From Methylobacterium sp. Leaf99 (GTDB lineage Bacteria; Pseudomonadota; Alphaproteobacteria; Rhizobiales; Beijerinckiaceae): DNA of 64,000 bases. The stretch spans positions 200,268 through 264,267 of the forward strand of contig NZ_LMMU01000008.1 of assembly GCF_001422375.1 (NCBI RefSeq). The letters run 5' to 3'. The notes below the pieces were generated by a model, which was given only the letters and a program-made list of their open reading frames with translations, did no database searches and was not told where the DNA came from. The position numbers and the translations under genes are program-made. Of this stretch, positions 32,799 through 42,897 are shown one piece after another. Numbering within the stretch: position 1 is the stretch's first letter; every line of letters starts with the position of its first letter.

Positions 32799-33884
32799 AT
32801 GACCGGGATTGACGCGGCGCCGCCGATGGCGAAAGCGTCCCGGATGCATGCCATGCCCGACCCTTCGGCGCCGACCCCCTCCCCCCCGTCCGACATCGCC
32901 CGCGCCCGCGCCTGGATCGTCACCGACGGCAAGGCCGGCGACGAGAACCAGTGCCTCGGCATCGCCGAGACCCTCGGCCTCGCGTTCGAGACCCGGCGCA
33001 TCGCCCCGCGGCCGCCCTTCGGATGGATGGCGCCGTGGGGGCCGGTGGACCCGGGCGACCGGCCGGGCCGGGCCCGCGGCGCCCTGTCGGGCCCCCTGCC
33101 CGACATCCTCATCGCCTCCGGCCGTCGCGCGGTACCGTATCTCCGGGCCGTGCGCGAAGCCTCCGGCGGCCGCACCTTCACGGCCTTCCTCAAGGACCCG
33201 CGCACGGGACCGCAGACCGCCAACTTCGTCTGGGTGCCGGATTACGACGACCTGCGGGCCGAGAACGTCTTCACCACCCTCACGGCCCCGCATCAGGTCT
33301 CGGCGGCGCGCCTCGCCGCCGCGCGGGCCCGGCCCGATCCGCGCCTCGCCCCCCTGCCGTGGCCGCGCATCGCCGTACTCATCGGCGGCGACAGCCGGCA
33401 CCTGACCTACCGCAACGCCGACATGCGCCGCCTCGTGCGCGATCTCACCAAGCTGTCCGAGGGCGGCTGCTCGCTGATGCTGACGGTCTCGCGCCGCACG
33501 CCCCCGGCCCTGCGCGACGCCCTCCAGGCCCTGGTCGCGGCCAAGGGCGGGTTCTTCTGGGACGGCACGGGGGAGAACCCCTACATCGCCATGCTGGCGC
33601 TGGCCGAGGCCATCGTGGTCACGTCGGACTCGGCCAACATGGTCGGCGAGGCCGTGAGCACCGGCGCGCCGGTCCTCCTGTTCGACCTGCCGAAGACCTA
33701 TATCCGTCACAGGCGGCTGTTCGCGGGCCTTGCCATGGCGGGGGCCCTCAAGCCCTTCATCGGGCGTCTGGAGACCCTGCGCTACGGCCCCCTCGACGCG
33801 ACGCCGGCCATCGCGCAGGCGATGGCCCTCGCCTACGACGCGCATGTCGCGCGCCTGGCCGCCGGCCGTCCCGAGCGGCTCTGA
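32799..33884 (+). CDS. ELM1/DUF1022 family protein
   Basis: The roughly 361-residue protein has AWIVTDGKAGDENQCLGIAE, ILIASGRRAVPYLRAV, AFLKDPRTG, VLIGGDSRHL and ALAEAIVVTSDSANMVGEAV, all typical of the family named after plant mitochondrial fission factor ELM1. The fold resembles GT-B glycosyltransferases; bacterial members have no proven role. Several starts are possible (32757 GTG, 32799, 32853); the first conserved residues begin near 32890, so the choice does not affect the domain. Confidence 0.85.
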   Translation: MTGIDAAPPMAKASRMHAMPDPSAPTPSPPSDIARARAWIVTDGKAGDENQCLGIAETLGLAFETRRIAPRPPFGWMAPWGPVDPGDRPGRARGALSGPLPDILIASGRRAVPYLRAVREASGGRTFTAFLKDPRTGPQTANFVWVPDYDDLRAENVFTTLTAPHQVSAARLAAARARPDPRLAPLPWPRIAVLIGGDSRHLTYRNADMRRLVRDLTKLSEGGCSLMLTVSRRTPPALRDALQALVAAKGGFFWDGTGENPYIAMLALAEAIVVTSDSANMVGEAVSTGAPVLLFDLPKTYIRHRRLFAGLAMAGALKPFIGRLETLRYGPLDATPAIAQAMALAYDAHVARLAAGRPERL

Positions 33885-34009
33885 ATCAGGGGGGCATGTG
33901 CATGTCGTCAATCCATTCCGCCGCGCGCGATGATCGCCCGCGGCTCGGCGCCGCAGCCGCGGCTTAGCGGACATTCGAAGTCGGCCCCTCCGTCTCAGCA
34001 AGGCTCGCC

Positions 34010-35014
34010 ATGACCACCCATCGCACGAAAGTCCTCATCATCGGGGCCGGGCCGGCCGGCTACACCGCCGGCATCTACGCCGCGCGCGCCAACATGAAGC
34101 CCATCCTCGTGACCGGCATCCAGCCGGGCGGCCAGCTGACGATCACGACCGATGTCGAGAACTATCCGGGCTTCGCCCGCGCCGTTCAGGGACCGGACCT
34201 GATGGAGCAGATGCGCGAGCAGGCCGAGCATGTCGGGACGCAGATCGTCTACGACACGATCGTTTCCGTCGACCTGTCGAAGCGGCCGTTCGTAGCGGTC
34301 GGCGACGGCGGCGACACCTACGTGGCCGACACCCTGATCGCGGCGACGGGTGCCCAGGCCCGCTGGCTCGGGCTGCCGTCCGAAATGGACTTCAACGGAG
34401 CCGGCGTATCCGCCTGCGCGACCTGCGACGGATTCTTCTACCGGGGCAAGGAGGTTGTCGTCGTCGGCGGCGGCAACACGGCGGTGGAGGAGGCGCTCTA
34501 CCTCGCCAACCTGGCGTCCAAGGTGACCGTCGTGCATCGCCGGGACAGGTTTCGGGCGGAGCCGATCCTTCAGGACCGCCTCTTCGCGCATCCGAAGATC
34601 GAGGTGGTCTGGAACCACGCGGTCGACGAGATTCTGGGGCGACGCGTCCCGGTCAAGGCCGTGACGGGCGTCCGCCTCCGCCATGCCGTCACGGGGGAAG
34701 CGAAGGAGATTTCCACGGACGGACTGTTCGTCGCCATCGGACACGATCCGGCGACGAAACTGTTCGCCGGTCAGCTCCACCTGCTTGAAGGCGGCTACAT
34801 CGAGATCGTCCCGGGGACCACGCGCACCACCGTCGAGGGCGTCTACGCCGCCGGCGACTGTGCCGAGTTCGTCTACAGGCAGGCCGTCGTCGCGGCCGGA
34901 ATGGGCTGCATGGCCGCCCTGGAGGCCGAGAAGTTCCTCGCCGAGCATTCCCCCGATCCCGAGACCCGTCGGGCGGAAGTCGGGGAATCCGAGATGATCG
35001 GCGCCTACGACTAG
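34010..35014 (+). CDS. trxB: Thioredoxin reductase
   Basis: The 334-residue flavoprotein has the FAD motif IIGAGPAGYTAGIYAAR, the redox motif SACATCDGFFY, the NADP motif VVVGGGNTAVEEALYLA and the C-terminal FAD motif VYAAGDCAEFVYRQAVVAAG. It uses NADPH to reduce thioredoxin. The C-terminus (EKFLAEHSPDPETRRAEVGE) is slightly longer than usual. A possible relic of another trxB end lies just downstream. Confidence 0.94.
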   Translation: MTTHRTKVLIIGAGPAGYTAGIYAARANMKPILVTGIQPGGQLTITTDVENYPGFARAVQGPDLMEQMREQAEHVGTQIVYDTIVSVDLSKRPFVAVGDGGDTYVADTLIAATGAQARWLGLPSEMDFNGAGVSACATCDGFFYRGKEVVVVGGGNTAVEEALYLANLASKVTVVHRRDRFRAEPILQDRLFAHPKIEVVWNHAVDEILGRRVPVKAVTGVRLRHAVTGEAKEISTDGLFVAIGHDPATKLFAGQLHLLEGGYIEIVPGTTRTTVEGVYAAGDCAEFVYRQAVVAAGMGCMAALEAEKFLAEHSPDPETRRAEVGESEMIGAYD

Positions 35015-35127
35015 GCGACCTTCATCCGACGCGGGTCGACCGGGCCACGACCCTTGCGGCCGGATCGGAATATCCCGTCGAAAGCCAAGGCTTGGTTTGC
35101 GGCGGAGGCTCGCGGGTTGCCGTTGCT

Positions 35128-35190
35128 TCTGAAGTTACGCCGCCCGGCATGGGCTGCATGGCGGCCTCGGCACCCCGAAAACTTGAGCGT
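35128..35190 (+). pseudogene. Possible relic of a second trxB 3' end
   Basis: In the 431-base gap between trxB and the LysR gene, one frame reads EVTPPGMGCMAASAPRKLE. The intact trxB ends QAVVAAGMGCMAALEAEKF, and the core ATGGGCTGCATGGCGGCC is nearly identical to it. No other trxB segments were found and the match is short, so this is a suggestion only. The rest of the gap (35015-35445) holds nothing recognisable. Confidence 0.3.
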
Positions 35191-35445
35191 CGCCTTCGAA
35201 ACCGGCGGGACCCCACAGCAAGCTGCGGCCGAATCGCGATTTTCGCCCGACCCGGCTTGCGTCCGGCTTCAACACAATCGCAAGATCGAAGTCCTAACCT
35301 GAGCGCTGACGACATGGGTCGTCGGCGCTTCTCGCATGGAAGACCTGCGCGGCTTTCCGTGACGAGGGTGTTCCTGCGGCGCGGCGGCCCTCCGGTCGGC
35401 AATGGCCGGCGGGGCGGCGCCGGGGTACGTACGGGAGTGGACGCC

Positions 35446-36336
35446 GTGGACTGGGACAAGATCCGCATCTTCCTCAACGTCGCCGAGGCGGGCAGCTTCA
35501 CGCGCGCCGGCGACGATATCGGCCTGAGCCAATCGGCCGTGAGCCGGCAGATCAGCGCCCTGGAGCGCGAGTTGAAGGCGCCCCTGTTCCACCGCCACGC
35601 CCGCGGCCTCATCCTCACCGAGCAGGGCGACCTCCTGTTCCGCGCCGCGCGCGACATGAAGCTGCGCCTGGAGAACACCCGGGCGCGGCTGGTGGAAACG
35701 AGCGAGCGGCCGTCCGGGGACCTCAAGGTGACGACGACGGTGGGCCTGGGTACCTCGTGGCTCGCCCAGCGGGTGGCCGAGTTCCTCGACCTCTACCCGG
35801 ATGTCCGCGTCGAGATGATCCTGACCAACGAGGAACTCGACCTCGCCATGCGCGAGGCCGACGTCGCCATCCGCATGCGGCGCCCGGCCCAGCCCGACCT
35901 CATCCAGCGCCGGCTGTTCACGGTGCATTACCACGCCTACGCGTCGGCCGATTACGTCAAGCGCTTTGGCGAGCCGAAAAGCATCGCCGACCTCGACAAC
36001 CACCGCCTGATCTCGTTCGGCGGCAACGAACCGTCCTATCTGCTCGCCACCCACTGGCTCGCCACCGTGGGACGCGAGGGCCTGGAGCGCCGGCCGATCC
36101 ACTTCACGGTGAACAACATCACCGCCCTGCAGCAGGCCATGGAGACGGGCGCCGGCATCGGCATCCTGCCCGACTACGCCGTGGAGAGCGGCACCGGCCT
36201 CGTCCAGGTCATGCGCGACAGCGAGATGCCGCACATGGAGAGCTACCTCGTCTACGCCGAGGAAATGCGGACCGTGGCCCGCGTCCAGGCTTTTCGGGAC
36301 TTCCTCGTCGCCAAGGCGCAGCGCTGGATTTACTGA
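35446..36336 (+). CDS. LysR-family transcriptional regulator
   Basis: The 296-residue protein starts MDWDKIRIFLNVAEAGSFTR with the winged helix-turn-helix (LSQSAVSRQISALERELKAP), followed by a substrate-binding effector domain (LKVTTTVGLGTSWLAQRV onward). The GTG at 35446 has GGGAG at good spacing; a second GTG nine bases earlier is less likely. The effector and targets are unknown. LysR genes of this type, next to trxB, are common in the group. It is convergent with msrP. Confidence 0.9.
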   Translation: MDWDKIRIFLNVAEAGSFTRAGDDIGLSQSAVSRQISALERELKAPLFHRHARGLILTEQGDLLFRAARDMKLRLENTRARLVETSERPSGDLKVTTTVGLGTSWLAQRVAEFLDLYPDVRVEMILTNEELDLAMREADVAIRMRRPAQPDLIQRRLFTVHYHAYASADYVKRFGEPKSIADLDNHRLISFGGNEPSYLLATHWLATVGREGLERRPIHFTVNNITALQQAMETGAGIGILPDYAVESGTGLVQVMRDSEMPHMESYLVYAEEMRTVARVQAFRDFLVAKAQRWIY

Positions 36337-36400
36337 GCGCCGCGCCCCGCCGAACAAGTTCGCGTCGGGACGCAACGCGAATGCGAAACCTGCTTGGGGC

Positions 36401-37351
36401 TCACACGAACAGCCGTTCCTTCTCCAGGCCCTTGTAGAGCCCGGCGACCTGCTCGCCGTAGCCGTTGTAGATCAGCGTCGGCACGCGCTGGTCGGTGCCG
36501 AGCACCCGCTCCGTCGCCTGGCTCCAGCGCGGGTGCGACACGGCCGGGTTGACGTTGGCCCAGAAGCCGTACTCGGCCGCCTGCAGGCCCTCCCAGAACG
36601 TCTTCGGCCGTTCGGCCACGAACGAGATCTTGGTGATCGATTTCACCGACTTGAAGCCGTACTTCCACGGCACCGCGAGGCGGATCGGCGCGCCGAACTG
36701 GTTCGGCAGCGCCTTGCCGTAGATGCCCGTGACCACGAAGGCGAGGTCGTTGGCCGCCTCCGCCATGGTGAGCCCTTCGACGTAGGGCCACGGATACAGG
36801 AACGAGCGCTGGCCCGGCGCCATGGCGGGATCGTTGAACGTCTCCATCCGGATGTACTTCGCCCCCGAGGCGGGCTTGGCCAAAGCCACCAGCTTCGACA
36901 GGGGGAAGCCCGTCCACGGCACGGCCATGGACCACGCCTCGACGCAGCGGTGGCGGTAGAGCCGCTCTTCCAAGGTCACCTTGCGGACGAGGTCCTCGAA
37001 GCCGATCTCGAACGGCTTGTCGACGAGGCCGTCGATCTTGATGGTCCAGGGCTTGGTCTTCAGGGCGTTGGCCGCCGGCAGGACGCTCTTCGACATGCCG
37101 AATTCGTAGAAGTTGTTGTAGTCGCCGCTGTACTTCTCCGCCGTCACGGCGCGGTCGAGGGCGTAGGCCTCGTTGCGCGGGGCCGGATACAGGCTGGGCT
37201 CGGTGGCGGCAAAGGCGTCGCGTGAACCGAGAAGCGCCGTCGCCGCGAGGCCGGCACCGGCGCCGAGCAGGGCGCGACGGTCGAGGAAGACGCTCTCCGG
37301 GGTCGCGAGGTGTTCGGGGATTTCCCAGCCGCGCGGGCGCTTGATATGCAT
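36401..37351 (-). CDS. msrP: Protein-methionine-sulfoxide reductase catalytic subunit (YedY/MsrP)
   Basis: The 316-residue molybdoenzyme has a Tat signal (DRRALLGAGAGLAATALLG) and the SUOX fold. YRHRCVEAWSMAVPW holds the Cys that binds the Mo cofactor. Other family blocks are YEFGMSKS, KPWTIKIDGLV and GAPIRLAVPWKYGFKSVKSI. It repairs oxidised methionines in periplasmic proteins. Its usual membrane haem partner MsrQ is not adjacent; both flanks are unrelated genes. Confidence 0.93.
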   Translation of the reverse strand: MHIKRPRGWEIPEHLATPESVFLDRRALLGAGAGLAATALLGSRDAFAATEPSLYPAPRNEAYALDRAVTAEKYSGDYNNFYEFGMSKSVLPAANALKTKPWTIKIDGLVDKPFEIGFEDLVRKVTLEERLYRHRCVEAWSMAVPWTGFPLSKLVALAKPASGAKYIRMETFNDPAMAPGQRSFLYPWPYVEGLTMAEAANDLAFVVTGIYGKALPNQFGAPIRLAVPWKYGFKSVKSITKISFVAERPKTFWEGLQAAEYGFWANVNPAVSHPRWSQATERVLGTDQRVPTLIYNGYGEQVAGLYKGLEKERLFV

Positions 37352-37452
37352 GAATGCCTCCACTGCCGGCCCTTGCGCGGCGCCGCGCCCGGATACCGGC
37401 CCATGCCCCATCATACGGAGCGGCGGGCCGATTGGTTACAGGCCGGCGCGCA

Positions 37453-39150
37453 TCACGGAGCGGGCGGATCGTCGCGCAGGGCCCGGCGCAGGACCTTGCC
37501 GACATTGGTCTTCGGCAGGGCCTCGTGGAACACCACCCGGCGCGGCACCTTGTAGCCCGTGAGCTGGGTCCGGGCGAAGGCCCGCAGGGCATCGGGCGTG
37601 GTCTCGCCCCCCGAACGCCGGACCACGTGGGCCACCACCATCTCGCCGGTCTCGTCGTGGCGCGCGCCCACCACGGCGCATTCGAGGACGCCGGGATGGC
37701 CGGCCAGCACCTCCTCGACCTCGTTGGGATAGACGTTGAACCCCGAGACCAGGATCATGTCCTTCATCCGGTCGACGATGCGGACCTGCCCGTCCGCCTC
37801 GAACACCGCGACGTCGCCCGTGCGGAAGTAGCCGTCCGGTGTGGTGGCGCGGGCGGTCTCGTCGGGACGATTCCAGTAGCCGGCCATCACCTGGGGGCCG
37901 CGCACGCATAACTCGCCAGGCTCGCCAGCCTCCGCATCCCGCCCGTCCGCGGTGCGGATGACGACCGCCGTCGACGGCAGGGGAAACCCGATGGTGCCGG
38001 ACCATTCGGCCAATCCCGGCGGATTCACGCAGACCACGGGCGAGGTCTCGGACAGGCCGTAGCCCTCGACGATGGTGGTGCCGGTGAGCGCCTTCCACTT
38101 CGCCGCCACCGGCGCCTGCACCGCCATGCCGCCGGCGATGACGAAATCGATGTGGCCGAAGTCCACGGCGCCGATGCCCGGGTGATTCACCAGCAGGTTG
38201 AACAAGGTGTTGACGCCCGACAGGTGGGTGAAGCGATTGGTCTTGAGCGTCTTCACGAAGCCGTCGGCGTCGCGCGGGTTCGGAATCAGCAGGCAGCAGC
38301 CGCCGAGCCGCACGAACAGGAAGAAGCAGCAGGTCAGGGCGAAGATGTGATAGAGCGGCAGCGCGGTGATCATCACCCGTTCGTGGCCGTCCTCGCCGTC
38401 GATGCAGAACCACGTCTGGCACTGGACGACGTTGGCGACGATGTTGCGGTGGGTCAGCATCGCCGCCTTGGCGACCCCTGTGGTGCCGCCGGTATATTGC
38501 AGGAAGGCGAGGTCGTCGGGCGCGATGGAGACGGCCGGGCGCGGCAGGCTCCGGCCGAGGCGCTGGACGGTCTCGAACCGGATCGTGCGCTCCGCCGGCA
38601 GGGTATAGGCCGGCACGGCCTTCTTCACGTGCCGGCTCGCCCAGCCGATGGCCCGCCCCTTGAGGCCGAGGCCGTCGCCCGGTCCGGCGACGACGATCCG
38701 GTCGAGGGTCACGTCCGCCAGGGAGACCGCCACCGTGTGGGCGAAGTTCTCGAGGACGAACAGGGCGCGCGCGCCGGAATCGATGAGCTGCGCCGTGAGT
38801 TCGCGCGGGGTGTAGAGCGGATTGACGTTGACGACGGTGCAGCCCGCGAGCAGCACCCCGAAGATCGCCGTCGGGTAGGCCGGCACGTTGGGCATCATGA
38901 TCGCGATGCGGTCGCCCTTGCCGAACCCCTGCGCGGCGAGCCAGGCCGCCACCGCCCGCGCGGATTCCCCGAGGGCCGCATAGGTGACGCGGGAGCCGAA
39001 GCACTGCACCGCCGGTCGGTCGGGGTGGCGCCGCAGGGTGTCCTCGAACAGATCGACCAGGGTGCCGAGGCCGGCGACATCGATCTCGACCGGGACCCCC
39101 GGCGGATAGGCCGATAGCCACGGGCGCTCGGCGCCCCGAACATAAGCCAT
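37453..39150 (-). CDS. fadD: Long-chain fatty-acid-CoA ligase
   Basis: The 565-residue acyl-adenylate enzyme has the P-loop LQYTGGTTGVAKAAMLTH, EGYGLSETSP, FRTGDVAVFEADGQVRIVDR and the C-terminal Lys region GKVLRR. It activates fatty acids to acyl-CoA with ATP. GGGAGG precedes the ATG. The length and start MAYVRGAERPWL are normal for FadD. Specificity for chain length cannot be told. Confidence 0.92.
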   Translation of the reverse strand: MAYVRGAERPWLSAYPPGVPVEIDVAGLGTLVDLFEDTLRRHPDRPAVQCFGSRVTYAALGESARAVAAWLAAQGFGKGDRIAIMMPNVPAYPTAIFGVLLAGCTVVNVNPLYTPRELTAQLIDSGARALFVLENFAHTVAVSLADVTLDRIVVAGPGDGLGLKGRAIGWASRHVKKAVPAYTLPAERTIRFETVQRLGRSLPRPAVSIAPDDLAFLQYTGGTTGVAKAAMLTHRNIVANVVQCQTWFCIDGEDGHERVMITALPLYHIFALTCCFFLFVRLGGCCLLIPNPRDADGFVKTLKTNRFTHLSGVNTLFNLLVNHPGIGAVDFGHIDFVIAGGMAVQAPVAAKWKALTGTTIVEGYGLSETSPVVCVNPPGLAEWSGTIGFPLPSTAVVIRTADGRDAEAGEPGELCVRGPQVMAGYWNRPDETARATTPDGYFRTGDVAVFEADGQVRIVDRMKDMILVSGFNVYPNEVEEVLAGHPGVLECAVVGARHDETGEMVVAHVVRRSGGETTPDALRAFARTQLTGYKVPRRVVFHEALPKTNVGKVLRRALRDDPPAP

Positions 39151-39236
39151 TGCGGAACCTCCCTGTGATGCGGCGCAGCGGCTTGGTGCCGCTTTCGTTC
39201 ACATCTAAACCATCTTTCCGGATTCGCCCCGGCGGA

Positions 39237-39953
39237 TCAACCCGTCGCCGCCGATGGTGACCGATGGCGGTGACCGCTGTCGAGCCAGACGAGGCCGGCA
39301 TGGGGCAGGAAGGCGAGGAGAACCAGGGCGCCGGCGAGCCCCGCCTCGCCGTCCGTGAGGGGACGGCGCGGCCAGGCGCCGAGCCCGGCGGCATGGGCGA
39401 GGCCGAGCAGGAGAAGAGCGAACCACAGGGCCAGGGTTCGCATCAGGACCCGGCCCGCGCCGGCGAGGAGCCATCGGCCCCATCCGCCATCCTCTCGAAG
39501 GCGGCCGGCCGTCAGGAGCCCGCCGAGGCCGAGGATGAGTCCGAACAGGATGGCGGCCGAGGCGGTGCCGAGGCCGTAGGCCACCGGCATTGCCTGCCCG
39601 CTGAGGAAGGCCATGCCGCCCGTGGCGAATCCCGCGCGCAGGACCACGCCGCCGAAGGTCGGGTAGAGGCATGCGGCCAGCAGCAGCGCCACCGCGACCG
39701 CACCTCCGGCGAGGCGCCGGACCGGTCCGCCCGGCGCCGGCCGCGCCATCGTGAGAAGCAGGCGGGCGAGGCCGTACGCGATGGCGCCGGAGAACAGCGG
39801 ATAGCGATCGAGGAAGAAACCGTAGAACCACGCCTCGATCCCGCCCGGCAGGACCGTGCGCTGGCTGAAGCCCGTCAGCCAGGCGAATCCGACGGCCAGT
39901 ACGGCGACCGCCACCGGACCGAGGGCCCAGGCGGCGGCGGTCACGCGGCTCAC
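39237..39953 (-). CDS. Multi-helix membrane protein coupled to pepA
   Basis: The 238-residue protein has about six hydrophobic helices, among them [55 protein letters not shown] and [19 protein letters not shown]. No family was recognised. The GTG start overlaps the pepA stop (GTGA), which supports translation and co-expression. Function unknown. Confidence 0.6.
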   Translation of the reverse strand: MSRVTAAAWALGPVAVAVLAVGFAWLTGFSQRTVLPGGIEAWFYGFFLDRYPLFSGAIAYGLARLLLTMARPAPGGPVRRLAGGAVAVALLLAACLYPTFGGVVLRAGFATGGMAFLSGQAMPVAYGLGTASAAILFGLILGLGGLLTAGRLREDGGWGRWLLAGAGRVLMRTLALWFALLLLGLAHAAGLGAWPRRPLTDGEAGLAGALVLLAFLPHAGLVWLDSGHRHRSPSAATG

Positions 39954-41443
39954 GCCTCGCAGTTGTCGCGCACGAGGCGGTCGAGGAGGCGCACGCCCCA
40001 GCCGGCGCCCCAGCTGCGGTTGATCTCGGAGGACGAGGACGACATCGCCACCCCCGCGATGTCGAGATGCGCCCACGGCACGTCGTTGGTGTAGCGCTTG
40101 ATGAAGGAGGCGGCCGTGGCCGCGCCCCCGTGGCGCCCGCCGGTGTTCTTCATGTCGGCGAACTTCGAGTCGATGGCCTTGTCGTAGGCCGGGATCAGCG
40201 GCATCCGCCACACGGCCTCGCCCGTCGCCTCGCCGGCGGCGGTGAGCTTGGCGGCGAGGGCGTCGTCGTTGGAGAACAGGCCGGCGATGTCCTGCCCGAG
40301 GGCCACGATGATCGCGCCCGTGAGGGTGGCGAGATCGACCATGAACTTCGGCTTGTAGGCGCTCTGGATGTGCCAGACCACGTCGGCGAGGACGAGGCGG
40401 CCCTCGGCGTCCGTGTTGATGATCTCGATGGTCTGGCCCGACATGGAGGTGACGATATCGCCGGGGCGGTAGGCGTCGCCGTCGGGCATGTTCTCGACGA
40501 TGCCGATGGCGCCGACGACGTTGACCTTGGCCTTGCGTGCGGCCAGCGCATGCAGGGTGCCGACGACGCAGGCGGCGCCGCCCATGTCGCCCTTCATGTC
40601 CTCCATGCCGGCCGCGCCCTTGATGGAGATGCCGCCGGAATCGAAGCACACGCCCTTGCCGATGAAGGCGATGGGCGCCTCACCCGCCTCGCCGCCGTTC
40701 CAGCGCATGATCACGACGCGGGGCTCCTTCACCGAGCCACGGGCCACGGCGAGGAGGGCGCCCATGCCGAGCGCTTCGAGCTTGCCCGGACCGAGCACCT
40801 CGACCTCGACGCCGAGCTTCGTCAGTTCCTCGGCGCGGCGGGCGAACTCCTCCGGGTACAGGACGTTCGGCGGCTCGTTGACGAGTTCGCGGGCCAGGAT
40901 CACGCCCTCCGCCACGGCGTCGGCGGCCTTGGCGGCGGCCTCGGCGGCGGCCGGATCGGACACCAGCAGGGTAAGGGCAGTGCCGCGCGTCTCCTCGCCC
41001 TCGGGCTTCTTCTTGGTCTTGTAGCGGTCGAAGCTGTAGTGGCGCAGGCGGGCGCCGAGGGCGAAATCGGCGGCGTTCTCCGGCGTCACCGACACGCCCG
41101 GCAGGGCCAGGGCGAGGCTGGCGTTGCGGCCCGTGACCTTGCTGGCGGTGAATCCGCCCAGTGCCGGCCAATCGACCTTGGCGCGGTCCTTTTCGGAGCC
41201 GATCCCGACGACGACGAGGCGGTCCACATCGAGGCCGGCGGGGGCCGGCAGGGAGAGGGCCGAGAGGGATTTGCCCTTGAAGCGCTCGCTGGCGGAGGCC
41301 CGCGCCACGAGGTCGGCGGCACCGCGCCCGATGGCCTGGGCCACCTCGGGCGGCAGCGCGAGGTCGTCGCCGACGAAGACGACGAGGTCGCCCCGGCCCA
41401 CCGGTCCGAGGGGGCCGAATGCGATCGTGATACCGTCCGCCAT
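39950..41443 (-). CDS. pepA: Leucyl aminopeptidase (M17)
   Basis: The 497-residue protein has the M17 catalytic domain with [15 protein letters not shown], the bicarbonate/metal region [13 protein letters not shown] and the signature [13 protein letters not shown]. It releases N-terminal residues from peptides using two metal ions and works as a hexamer. ATG 41443 starts [14 protein letters not shown]. Sequence upstream of it is Arg-rich and not part of the family. lptF is divergent. Confidence 0.94.
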   Translation of the reverse strand: MADGITIAFGPLGPVGRGDLVVFVGDDLALPPEVAQAIGRGAADLVARASASERFKGKSLSALSLPAPAGLDVDRLVVVGIGSEKDRAKVDWPALGGFTASKVTGRNASLALALPGVSVTPENAADFALGARLRHYSFDRYKTKKKPEGEETRGTALTLLVSDPAAAEAAAKAADAVAEGVILARELVNEPPNVLYPEEFARRAEELTKLGVEVEVLGPGKLEALGMGALLAVARGSVKEPRVVIMRWNGGEAGEAPIAFIGKGVCFDSGGISIKGAAGMEDMKGDMGGAACVVGTLHALAARKAKVNVVGAIGIVENMPDGDAYRPGDIVTSMSGQTIEIINTDAEGRLVLADVVWHIQSAYKPKFMVDLATLTGAIIVALGQDIAGLFSNDDALAAKLTAAGEATGEAVWRMPLIPAYDKAIDSKFADMKNTGGRHGGAATAASFIKRYTNDVPWAHLDIAGVAMSSSSSEINRSWGAGWGVRLLDRLVRDNCEA

Positions 41444-41736
41444 GCCTGCAGCTTTCCAAGGTCGCGCCACGGTCGCGCGGTGGGTTGTGTGCGGCGCGGC
41501 ACGCCGTGACGGGCGGCGCCGGATCGGTTTCCTGTGTACCCGTTGAGCCGCAGAACGCAACGCGATGGCGCGGTGCCGGAAAGTGCCGTCAAACGGCCCG
41601 GTTTGGCGCGCTCTCAGCAGGCTCGACGCCGCCGCGGCGCCCGCGCTACATCGGCCGGTCGCCACCCTGATGGCTTGCTTTGATGGCTTAACTCGATGGC
41701 TTGGCCGGCCCCCGGGAGATCCGACCGCGAGAACCG

Positions 41737-42894
41737 ATGACGCAGATCGAGCGCTACATCTTCCGGATCGCGTTCGGCGCCTTCCTCGCCTGCCTCGTCG
41801 GCCTCACCGGCACGATCTGGGTGACGCAGGCCCTGCGGGAACTCGACCTCATCACCGCCAAGGGCCAGACCCTGGTGATCTTCTTTCTCATCACCGGCCT
41901 GTCCCTGCCGACCCTGATCACGGTGATCTCGCCCGTCGCCCTGTTCATCGCCGTGGTCTACGCCCTGAACAAGCTCAATGGCGATTCCGAGCTCATCGTC
42001 ATGTCGGCGGCGGGGATGAAGCCGCGCCGCATCCTGCGGCCGTTCCTCACCCTCGGTCTCGCCGTGAGCTTCGCCGTCGCGTTCCTGACCATCCAGGTGA
42101 TGCCGTCGTCGTTCCAGGAACTGCGCGACGTGCTGACCCGGGTGCGCGGCGACTTCATCGCCAACGTGGTCAAGGAAGGCCAGTTCACCAGTCTCGACAG
42201 CGGCATCACCTTCCACTTCCGCGAGCGCGGCCCCGGCGGATCGCTGCTCGGCATCTTCATCCAGGACAAGCGCGAGGCGGGGAAAAGCGTGGTCTACCTC
42301 GCCGAGCGCGGCCAGGCGGTCGATTACGGCGGCCAGAGCTACCTCGCGCTCGAGAAGGGCAGCGTGCACCGCCAGCAGAAGGATTCGCGCGACTCCTCGA
42401 TCATCACCTTCGAGCGCTACACCGTCGATCTCGCCGCCTTCACGCCTCCGGATTCCGAGGTGACCTACAAGCCGCGCGAGCGCTCGACGACGCAGCTGTT
42501 CTTTCCCGACCGGTCGGAGGGGTACTACCAGCTGCAGAAGGGCCGCTTCCGCTCGGAGCTGCACGACCGCCTGTCGTCGTGGCTCTATCCCCTGGCGCTG
42601 ACCTTCATCGCGTTCGCCGCCCTGGGCGATCCCCGCACCACGCGACAGGGCCGGGGCGTGGCGGTGGCCGGCGCTGTGCTGGCCGTGGTGGTGCTGCGCA
42701 TCGCCGGTTTCGCGGCCACCAGCGCGGCCACCCGCAGCCAGGGCGCCGTGGTGGCGATCTACGCCGTGCCGCTGCTGGCCATCGCGTTCTCCAGCCTCAT
42801 CATCTTCCATGGACCGGCGGTGCGGTCGTGGAACGCGAAGGCTGCACGCGGGCTTGCCGGGCTCATGCGCCGCCCGCGCCTCGGACGGGCCTGA
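41737..42894 (+). CDS. lptF: LPS export permease LptF
   Basis: The 385-residue YjgP/YjgQ protein has three membrane helices at the start ([20 protein letters not shown], then [19 protein letters not shown]), a periplasmic beta-jellyroll ([19 protein letters not shown]) and three helices at the end ([15 protein letters not shown] onward). With LptG and the ATPase LptB it pulls LPS from the inner membrane. It is the first gene of lptF-lptG-lptD. Confidence 0.93.
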   Translation: MTQIERYIFRIAFGAFLACLVGLTGTIWVTQALRELDLITAKGQTLVIFFLITGLSLPTLITVISPVALFIAVVYALNKLNGDSELIVMSAAGMKPRRILRPFLTLGLAVSFAVAFLTIQVMPSSFQELRDVLTRVRGDFIANVVKEGQFTSLDSGITFHFRERGPGGSLLGIFIQDKREAGKSVVYLAERGQAVDYGGQSYLALEKGSVHRQQKDSRDSSIITFERYTVDLAAFTPPDSEVTYKPRERSTTQLFFPDRSEGYYQLQKGRFRSELHDRLSSWLYPLALTFIAFAALGDPRTTRQGRGVAVAGAVLAVVVLRIAGFAATSAATRSQGAVVAIYAVPLLAIAFSSLIIFHGPAVRSWNAKAARGLAGLMRRPRLGRA

Positions 42895-42897
42895 ACC

